Shown: positions 1 through 5,198 of the stretch, one piece after another
How positions within the stretch are numbered: the first letter of the stretch is position 1
How the letters are laid out: every line of letters begins with the position of its first letter
Assembly (NCBI GenBank): GCA_947460065.1
Contig: CANHGF010000043.1
Location: forward strand, 1 to 11,507
Origin: Comamonadaceae bacterium
GTDB taxonomy: Bacteria; Pseudomonadota; Gammaproteobacteria; Burkholderiales; Burkholderiaceae_C
Length of the DNA stretch: 11,507 nt
Reading direction: 5' to 3'
Notes under the pieces: generated by a model
Told to the model about the DNA's origin: nothing
The model's input: only the letters and a program-made list of their open reading frames with translations
The model's database searches: none
Position numbers and translations under genes: made by a program

Positions 1-1
1 C

Positions 2-565
2 ATCATTGGCCTGAAAAGCATTCAGTCTGGCTCGGTGTCCTTTGAAGGCCAGCAAGTGCATGGCAACCGACCTGACACCATTGCCAGGCTGGGGGTTGCC
101 GTGGTGCCCGAAGGCCGGCAGATTTTCCCCAACCTGAGCGTGGACGAGCACCTGAGCGCCTTTGCCAACCAGCGCCATGCACGCGGCCAGCCTTGGACAC
201 CCAAGGCGGTCTACGAGCTTTTTCCGCGACTGGCCGAGCGCAAGAACAACATGGGCAACCAACTCTCAGGCGGGGAGCAGCAAATGCTGGCCATAGGCCG
301 TGCCCTGGTGACCAACCCCAAGCTGCTTATTTTTGACGAGGCCACCGAGGGCCTGGCCCCGCTGATCCGCGAGGAAATCTGGAGCTGCATTGAACGCCTG
401 CGCCAGGCCGGGCAGACCTTGATCGTGGTGGACAAATACGTCAGCCGCTTGGTGCGCATCGCCGACCGCCACTTCGTCCTCGAAAAAGGCCGAGTGGCCT
501 GGCAAGGCAGCTCTGCCGAGCTGGCCGCTGACCAGGGGCTGTGGCATCGGTATCTGGGGGTTTGA
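2..565 (+). CDS. livF: LivF-type ABC transporter ATP-binding protein, 5'-truncated by the window edge
   Basis: This is the C-terminal 187 residues of an ATPase of the branched-chain amino-acid importer family (LivF). It would power uptake of amino acids or aromatic acids from the cytoplasmic face. The reading frame is open to the left edge, so the Walker A loop lies upstream; the GTG at 35 is internal, not the start. Visible in order are the Q-loop region VPEGRQIFP, the ABC signature LSGGEQQ followed by MLAIGRAL, Walker B KLLIFDEATEGLAP, and the family ending ADRHFVLEKGRV. The switch region reads VVDKYV, where LivF proteins usually have VEQN and other ABC ATPases have a histidine. LivF is commonly the last gene of its operon, and no further transporter gene follows here. 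It ends facing the LysR gene. Its location beside an aromatic-acid operon suggests, but does not prove, that it imports that operon's substrate. Confidence 0.93.
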   Translation: MIGLKSIQSGSVSFEGQQVHGNRPDTIARLGVAVVPEGRQIFPNLSVDEHLSAFANQRHARGQPWTPKAVYELFPRLAERKNNMGNQLSGGEQQMLAIGRALVTNPKLLIFDEATEGLAPLIREEIWSCIERLRQAGQTLIVVDKYVSRLVRIADRHFVLEKGRVAWQGSSAELAADQGLWHRYLGV

Positions 566-579
566 GCTTTTCCAGCGCC

Positions 580-607
580 GCATCGCGCCGAGTGCGGCGC
601 TCCCACA
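580..607 (-). repeat. REP-like hairpin element, copy 1
   Basis: A 28-bp unit is identical to positions 682-709. Read on the minus strand it is TGTGGGA, a 6-bp stem GCGCCG, loop CACT, stem CGGCGC, then GATGC. This is the architecture of extragenic palindromic (REP) elements. This copy can also form a longer alternative stem of 9 bp (574-582 with 593-601, AGCGCCGCA/TGCGGCGCT). It lies just after the livF stop and could act as a transcription stop or mRNA-stabilising hairpin, but there is no T-tract. Confidence 0.75.
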
Positions 608-635
608 GGCACGGCTCGAAGCGATCGCAAGCCGA

Positions 636-663
636 TGCGGGAGCCGCGCCCTCGCGGCGATCC
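636..663 (+). repeat. REP-like hairpin element, inverted diverged copy
   Basis: It has the same 28-bp layout as the flanking copies but on the plus strand: TGCGGGA, stem GCCGCG, loop CCCT, stem CGCGGC, GATCC. Three stem positions differ from the neighbouring copies and all three are matched by compensating changes on the other arm, so the hairpin is kept while its sequence differs. The alternating orientation with copies 1 and 2 resembles a BIME-type REP cluster. Confidence 0.65.
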
Positions 664-681
664 GGCGATAGATCGAAAGCG

Positions 682-709
682 GCATCGCGCCGAGTGCGGC
701 GCTCCCACA
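682..709 (-). repeat. REP-like hairpin element, copy 2
   Basis: This is identical over 28 bp to positions 580-607 and in the same orientation. The 6-bp stem (687-692 with 697-702) has a 4-nt loop. It lies about 30 bp past the stop codon of the LysR gene on the minus strand, so it could serve that gene as a 3' hairpin. The flanking sequences of the two identical copies differ, so the repeat unit is bounded. Confidence 0.75.
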
Positions 710-739
710 AATTTTCCTGCGGTCGCGCCGTGGGTAAGG

Positions 740-1642
740 CTAAAAGTGCTGCGCCGCCACACTGCGCAGGCACTCCATCACGAAGCGGCTGGCCGGGCTG
801 AGCGCGCCCTGGCGGCGGCGGGTCATGCCCACGGGGCGCACCCATTCGACGCCGGTCACCGACAGCGGACGCAGCTGGCGGGCGCGCTCTTCCCAATAGA
901 TCAGCTCGCGCGGCACGAAGGTGAGCGCATCAGACTGCATGACCATGGATTTCATCAAAACGGTGGAGGTAGTTTCGACCTGCGCGGTCGGCGGGTTCAG
1001 GCCGTGGCTGCGGAAGAAATCGTCGAAGGCTTGGCGCTCAAGCTCGCGCTGGCGTGGTAGCACCCACTGCTGCTGGGCCAGCAAGGCTGGCGAGATCTGC
1101 CGCAGGCGACTCAAGGGGTGGTCGGCTCGGGCCACCACCACCGCACTTTCGGTGAACAGGGTGTCGTGCACCAAGTCCGGGTCTTGTGCGCGCCCGGGCA
1201 CCGAGGACAAGGCAAAGTCGATGTCGCCCTGCTTGACGGCGGGCATGAGCGATTCATTGAGACCATAGAGCACGCTGACCTTGAGTTCGGGCCGGCTCTG
1301 CCCCACCCGGGTGAGCGCCATGGGCAAGAGTCGGGTCGCTTCGGTGGGGCCACAGCCGATCATCACATGGCCCTTCTGCGCGCCCTTGAGCGATTCGATC
1401 TCGCCGGTGGCGTGCCGGAATTCGGCCTCGACCACCTGGCCGTGGTAACGCAAGGCCTCGCCAAAGGGCGTAGCCACCACGCCAAAGCGCCCACGCTCGA
1501 TCAGCGGCACGCCCAGGCTGGTCTCGAGCGCCTTGATCGCTTTGGACAGCGCCGGCTGTGACACGCCGAGTTCGGCCGCCGCTTCGGTCAGGCTGCCGCA
1601 GCGCACCGCCGCAAGGAAAAACTGCACTTTTCGGAAATCCAT
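740..1642 (-). CDS. LysR-type transcriptional regulator, probable regulator of the adjacent oxygenase operon
   Basis: This 300-residue protein is the usual length for the LysR family. The N-terminal winged helix-turn-helix spans roughly residues 1-60, with the recognition segment AAAELGVSQPALSKAIKALE at about 21-40. A substrate-binding-like effector domain follows from about residue 90 (GHVMIGCGPTEATRLLPMAL at 91-110) to the end. The gene is transcribed divergently from the Rieske oxygenase operon across 101 bp, the classic layout for a LysR activator of a catabolic operon that also represses itself. The effector is probably the aromatic substrate or an intermediate (inference). The ATG at 1642 gives the conserved family N-terminus MDFRKVQFFLAAV. 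Only a weak ribosome-binding site precedes it. The gene converges with livF over the REP-like cluster. Confidence 0.93.
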   Translation of the reverse strand: MDFRKVQFFLAAVRCGSLTEAAAELGVSQPALSKAIKALETSLGVPLIERGRFGVVATPFGEALRYHGQVVEAEFRHATGEIESLKGAQKGHVMIGCGPTEATRLLPMALTRVGQSRPELKVSVLYGLNESLMPAVKQGDIDFALSSVPGRAQDPDLVHDTLFTESAVVVARADHPLSRLRQISPALLAQQQWVLPRQRELERQAFDDFFRSHGLNPPTAQVETTSTVLMKSMVMQSDALTFVPRELIYWEERARQLRPLSVTGVEWVRPVGMTRRRQGALSPASRFVMECLRSVAAQHF

Positions 1643-1743
1643 AACCCATGGTAATGGAAATCGCCGCGCCGGTTGTTGCGCTGCCGGGCCCAGGCTTGTT
1701 AACTTAGCGTCTGTTCGATTTCCGACCGCCTCAGGAGTTTTAC
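1641..1743. promoter_or_regulatory. Divergent control region between LysR gene and oxygenase operon
   Basis: This spacer must carry both promoters. At 1641-1655 an imperfect palindrome, ATAACCCATGGTAAT, contains a T-N11-A arrangement (T1642, A1654) expected for LysR-family binding sites, and it overlaps the regulator's own start codon. An 8-bp perfect inverted repeat, GGAAATCG (1656-1663) and CGATTTCC (1716-1723), brackets most of the spacer. A further related copy, TCGGAAAT, lies at 1631-1638 inside the LysR start. I see no convincing sigma-70 promoter pair for either gene. The oxygenase gene has a good ribosome-binding site AGGAG at 1733-1737. Confidence 0.5.
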
Positions 1744-3063
1744 ATGCCCGCCATCGACCTGGACCATCTGGTCCAACCCGACCGCGTTCACCGCAGCGTC
1801 TATACCGACCAGGCCATCTTCGACATGGAGATGGAACACATCTTCGAGACCGCCTGGGTCTACTGCGGCCATGAGTCGCAGGTCAAGGAGCCGGGGCAGT
1901 TCCAGACCCTTCAGATCGGCCGCCAGCCCATGGTGATGGTGCGCGCCAAGGACGGCCAGATCAATGTGCTCTACAACCGCTGCCCGCACCGCGGCGTGCA
2001 GCTGTGCGGCAGCCACAGCGGCAATACCGGCGGCAGCTTTGTCTGCCCCTACCATGCTTGGAGCTTTCACTTGGACGGCAAGGTCAAGGCCATCCCGCTG
2101 ATCCAGGGCTACGACGGTACCCGCCTGTCCACCGACGATCCTGATTGCAATATGGCGCGCGCCGCCCGGGTCGACAACTACCGCGGCTTTGTGTTTGCTA
2201 GCCTGAGCGCTGAGGGCCCCTCGCTGGTCGAATTCCTGGGCGACGCCAAGGTCGCTTTCGATGACATGTGCGACCGCTCGCCGGTCGGCGAGGTCGAGGT
2301 GGTACCGGTCTGCCACCGGGTGGTGCAGCAGTCGAACTGGAAGTTCTTCATGGAAAACCAGCTCGACGCTCTGCACCCCTCGGTCACCCACCAGTCGACC
2401 GGTGTGTCGGCTCGTCGGGTCGAAAATCAAATCAAAAAGTCCCAAGGCAGCGCGCCGCTGCACTACCACTACCTGTCGACCTTCGCCTCCAGTTTCGACC
2501 AGTGGGACTCGGTGCAAACCGTCAACTTCCCCCACGGCCACGGCATCCTCAAAGCCTATATGGGCCTGCGCCCGACCGACCCCGACACGCAGGAATACGA
2601 GGCGCTGATGCGCCAGGCCTATGGGTCCGAGAAGACCGAAGAGTTCCTCTCGCGCAGCATCCACCATGTGCTGATCTACCCCTATTTGTCGGTGCAGTCG
2701 CCGCTGCAGCAAATACGCTGCCTGCGCCCACTGGGGCCGGACAAGACGCTGTCGGAGATCTGGCATTTCCGGCTCAAGGGCGCGCCCGAGGCGATCTACC
2801 GCCGCGCCATGTGGTACTACAACCTGGTCAATTCGCCGGCCACCATGATCAATGCCGACGACCTGGAGAACTGGACCCGCGCGCAGTGGGGCCTGCAGTC
2901 CAAGGGCAATGACTGGGTGAGCTTTCACCGCAATATGGGCGGCGACACCGAAAAAGACGGCGTCCTCTACTCCAACAACGGCACCTCAGAAGTGGTGATG
3001 CGCAACCAGTTCAAGGCTTGGCGCAGCTACATGCTCAAAGCCCCTGCCGCCCAGCCGGCTTGA
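1744..3063 (+). CDS. Rieske non-heme iron aromatic ring-hydroxylating oxygenase, alpha (catalytic) subunit
   Basis: This 439-residue large subunit would use O2 and electrons to hydroxylate an aromatic ring, in complex with the beta subunit encoded next. The Rieske [2Fe-2S] ligands are Cys80, His82, Cys101 and His104 (CPH and CPYHAW). The spacing between His82 and Cys101 is 18 residues, one more than my recollection of naphthalene-dioxygenase-type subunits. The catalytic domain has NWKFFMENQLDALHPSVTHQ (198-217): Asp208 would bridge electron transfer, and His211 and His216 match the D-x2-H-x4-H pattern that binds mononuclear iron. Asp371 or Asp372 in NADDLENW is the likely third iron ligand. 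Start is at the ATG at 1744, preceded by AGGAG six bases upstream. It is the first gene of the operon. The substrate is not evident; the downstream CoA ligase points to an aromatic carboxylic acid. Confidence 0.95.
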   Translation: MPAIDLDHLVQPDRVHRSVYTDQAIFDMEMEHIFETAWVYCGHESQVKEPGQFQTLQIGRQPMVMVRAKDGQINVLYNRCPHRGVQLCGSHSGNTGGSFVCPYHAWSFHLDGKVKAIPLIQGYDGTRLSTDDPDCNMARAARVDNYRGFVFASLSAEGPSLVEFLGDAKVAFDDMCDRSPVGEVEVVPVCHRVVQQSNWKFFMENQLDALHPSVTHQSTGVSARRVENQIKKSQGSAPLHYHYLSTFASSFDQWDSVQTVNFPHGHGILKAYMGLRPTDPDTQEYEALMRQAYGSEKTEEFLSRSIHHVLIYPYLSVQSPLQQIRCLRPLGPDKTLSEIWHFRLKGAPEAIYRRAMWYYNLVNSPATMINADDLENWTRAQWGLQSKGNDWVSFHRNMGGDTEKDGVLYSNNGTSEVVMRNQFKAWRSYMLKAPAAQPA

Positions 3064-3068
3064 AAGGA
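3063..3068 (+). promoter_or_regulatory. Ribosome-binding site setting the beta-subunit start
   Basis: AAAGGA overlaps the last base of the alpha-subunit stop codon and sits six bases before the ATG at 3075. This favours 3075 over the in-frame alternative start at 3018, which lies inside the alpha gene and lacks such a site. Confidence 0.7.
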
Positions 3069-3074
3069 AAAATC

Positions 3075-3701
3075 ATGGCACAAACCGAAGTCAAGCAAGC
3101 CCTGGGCAGCGGCGTCGTCATCGAGGCGGTGCAGTCGCTCACGGGCGCAGAATCGATTGCCCCCGACCACATGGGCCGTAGCCGCGAAAGCGCGGTCGGC
3201 TACATCCCGCAAGACATCACCATCGAGCCGGCGCTGCTGCGCCAGCTGGAGGTGCTGCTGGCCCAACAAGCGGCCATGCTCGATGCGCGCCGCTGGAGCC
3301 AGTGGATGGAGATGTTCACCGAAGACGGCGTGTACTGGATGCCAGCCGCGCCCGAGCAAACCGATTGGGAATCGCAGCCCTCGATCTTTGCCGAAGACAA
3401 GCTGCTGATGCAGGTACGCGCCAACCGCCTGCTGCACCCCAACGCCTGGTCGCAGGCCGCGCAGTGGGCCACCCACCATCTGCTGGGCACGACCCTGGTC
3501 GAACAGGTACACAGTGGCAGCGTGTCGACTTACACCGCCTTCCAGATGATGGAGGTGCGCCGCGACAAGGTGCGTCATTTCGGCGGCAGCTACCGTCACC
3601 ATTGGGTGCAGCAGGACGGTCAGTGGAAGATCCGCTTGCAGCGGGTAGACATGTTCAACGCCCAGGCCAGTTACGATTACGTGATTCAGGCTTGGATATA
3701 A
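3075..3701 (+). CDS. Aromatic ring-hydroxylating oxygenase, beta (small) subunit
   Basis: This 208-residue subunit has the NTF2-like/SnoaL-type fold that packs against Rieske alpha subunits in an alpha3beta3 or similar assembly. Family features are the helix LEVLLAQQAAMLDARRWSQW (58-77), the strand MFTEDGVYWMPA (80-91), an SIFAEDKLLMQVRANRLL segment, AWSQ at 124-127, and the C-terminal core HHWVQQDGQWKIRLQRVDMF (175-194). Residues 1-48 form an N-terminal extension compared with typical beta subunits of about 160-180 residues; it has no evident motif. The typical P-S-R-T-R-H segment is replaced by WATHHLLG. The gene follows the alpha subunit by 11 bp and precedes the flavin reductase by 6 bp, so all are very likely co-transcribed. 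Confidence 0.92.
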   Translation: MAQTEVKQALGSGVVIEAVQSLTGAESIAPDHMGRSRESAVGYIPQDITIEPALLRQLEVLLAQQAAMLDARRWSQWMEMFTEDGVYWMPAAPEQTDWESQPSIFAEDKLLMQVRANRLLHPNAWSQAAQWATHHLLGTTLVEQVHSGSVSTYTAFQMMEVRRDKVRHFGGSYRHHWVQQDGQWKIRLQRVDMFNAQASYDYVIQAWI

Positions 3702-3707
3702 CGATAC

Positions 3708-5198
3708 ATGTGGAAGCCCCCAGAACGCATTAAATTTTTTCCTTCCCTCGCGCGTCTGCCCAATCGGCAAGAGGCGCAGGCAGCGCGGCTGTTCAGTCCG
3801 GTGCAACTGGGGCCGCTGAGTCTGCGGCACCGCACCTGGGTGCCGGCCATGGTGCCCTGGCGCTCTAATGAAGAGGGCGAGGTCACCGAAGACGTGATCC
3901 AGTGGTATGCCCGCTTTGCGCAGGGCCAGCCCGGTGCCATCGTGATCGAGGCCACCGGCATCCGCAATGTGCCCAGCGGACCCCTGCTGCGCATCGGTGA
4001 CGACCGCTATATCGATGGCCTCCGGCGCTTGACGCAGGCCGTTCACCAGGCCAGCGGTGGCCACACCCGCTTGCTGATCCAGCTGATCGACTTCTTGCGC
4101 ATCCGGCGCCGCCCGGATCCACAGGTTTTCTTCGAGCGCCACCTGGTGCTCAGTGAGCCGCTGCTCGAGCGCGCCGGCCTGGGCGGCATGCCCGCAGAAC
4201 AGGCGCGTCAGGCTTTGTTCGAGCAGGGGCCGCAGCGCTGGCAGGAGTTACTCGATGCGCGCGACTGGCAAAGCCTGCAGCACGGCGCACGCGAGCAGGT
4301 CAATGACCTGCATCTGCCGCATATTCGTCAACTGCCCGAGGAGTTGCCCGATCTGTTCGCACAGGCCGCGCTCCGCGCCCGGGCCGCGGGCTTTGACGGG
4401 GTCGAGCTGCACTATGCCCACGCCTACACCATGGCCTCATTTTTGTCGGCCACCAACACGCGCAGCGACGGCTACGGCGGCTCGCGCGAGGGTCGGGTGC
4501 GCCTGCCGCTGGAGGTCTACCAAAAGGTGCGCGGTGCCGTCGGCGCCGACTATGCGGTGGGCTGCCGCTTCCTCACGGAAGAATGCATAGACGGCGGCAC
4601 CACGCTGGACGACAGCCGCTGGTATGCGCTGCAATTCGCCCGCGCCGGCATGGACTTTCTCTCGACCAGCCGCGGCGGCAAGTTCGACGACGCCAAGCAA
4701 CCGGGCATAGGCCAGGCGGCCTACCCCTACACCGGACGCAGCGGCTATGAGTGCATGCCGCAGTATTTGTCGGATGCACAAGGCCCCTTTGGCCGCAACC
4801 GCCAGGCCACCGCCAGCATCCGGCACACCCTCAAGCAGGAAGGGCTGCACACGCCGGTGGTGAGCACCGGCGGCGTCCACAACTTCGAGATGGCAGAAGC
4901 CATGCTCGCGGCCGGCGACTGCGACGTGGTGGGCACCGCGCGTCAGAGCCTGGCCGACCCCGACTGGGCACTCAAGACCTGGCTGGGTCAAGGCGATCAG
5001 GTGCGTCTGTGCGAGTACACCAACTACTGCGAAGGCCTGGACCAAAAGCACAAGCAGGTGACCTGCCAGCTCTGGGACCGCGAGGCCCTGGACGAGCCAG
5101 GCATACGCATGTCGCTGGACGGCAAGCGCAGGCTGATCGCACCGCCCTGGCAAGCCGTTGAACCCAGCGACAAGCCGGCACCGACGACGCAGCCATGA
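3708..5198 (+). CDS. Old Yellow Enzyme-family NADH:flavin oxidoreductase with incomplete iron-sulfur motif
   Basis: This 496-residue protein is a FMN-binding TIM barrel of the OYE/2,4-dienoyl-CoA reductase group, which usually reduces activated C=C bonds. Evidence: RLFSPVQLGPLSLRHR (27-42) at the barrel start; the active-site strand GVELHYAHAYTMASFLSATN (231-250) with His235 and His238; SDGYGGSREGR; the FMN phosphate-binding segments STGGV (386-390) and DVVGTARQSLADPDW (406-420). Oddities: the QLxHxGR motif is degraded (QLIDFLR), and the stretch from there to the active-site strand is about 45 residues longer than in simple OYEs. After the barrel, Cys435, Cys441 and Cys453 resemble the four-cysteine cluster of dienoyl-CoA reductase, but one cysteine position holds Thr438. 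The FAD/NAD domain of full-length dienoyl-CoA reductases is absent. The stop overlaps the ligase start by 4 bp. The ATG at 3708 adds a basic N-terminus; its ribosome-binding site is weak. Confidence 0.88.
   Translation: MWKPPERIKFFPSLARLPNRQEAQAARLFSPVQLGPLSLRHRTWVPAMVPWRSNEEGEVTEDVIQWYARFAQGQPGAIVIEATGIRNVPSGPLLRIGDDRYIDGLRRLTQAVHQASGGHTRLLIQLIDFLRIRRRPDPQVFFERHLVLSEPLLERAGLGGMPAEQARQALFEQGPQRWQELLDARDWQSLQHGAREQVNDLHLPHIRQLPEELPDLFAQAALRARAAGFDGVELHYAHAYTMASFLSATNTRSDGYGGSREGRVRLPLEVYQKVRGAVGADYAVGCRFLTEECIDGGTTLDDSRWYALQFARAGMDFLSTSRGGKFDDAKQPGIGQAAYPYTGRSGYECMPQYLSDAQGPFGRNRQATASIRHTLKQEGLHTPVVSTGGVHNFEMAEAMLAAGDCDVVGTARQSLADPDWALKTWLGQGDQVRLCEYTNYCEGLDQKHKQVTCQLWDREALDEPGIRMSLDGKRRLIAPPWQAVEPSDKPAPTTQP

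Noticed and set aside
1699..2928. Long minus-strand open frame (409 codons) opposite the Rieske alpha subunit
   Set aside because: It lies fully antisense to a well-supported gene, its protein has no recognisable motif, and long antisense frames are expected in GC-rich codon usage.
3018..3074. Upstream in-frame start for the beta subunit, inside the alpha gene
   Set aside because: The ATG at 3075 has a good ribosome-binding site and the usual intergenic arrangement; the upstream start has neither.
3027..4142. Long minus-strand open frame (371 codons) opposite the beta subunit and OYE gene
   Set aside because: It crosses the boundary of two real genes on the other strand and has no family features; it is a GC-composition shadow.
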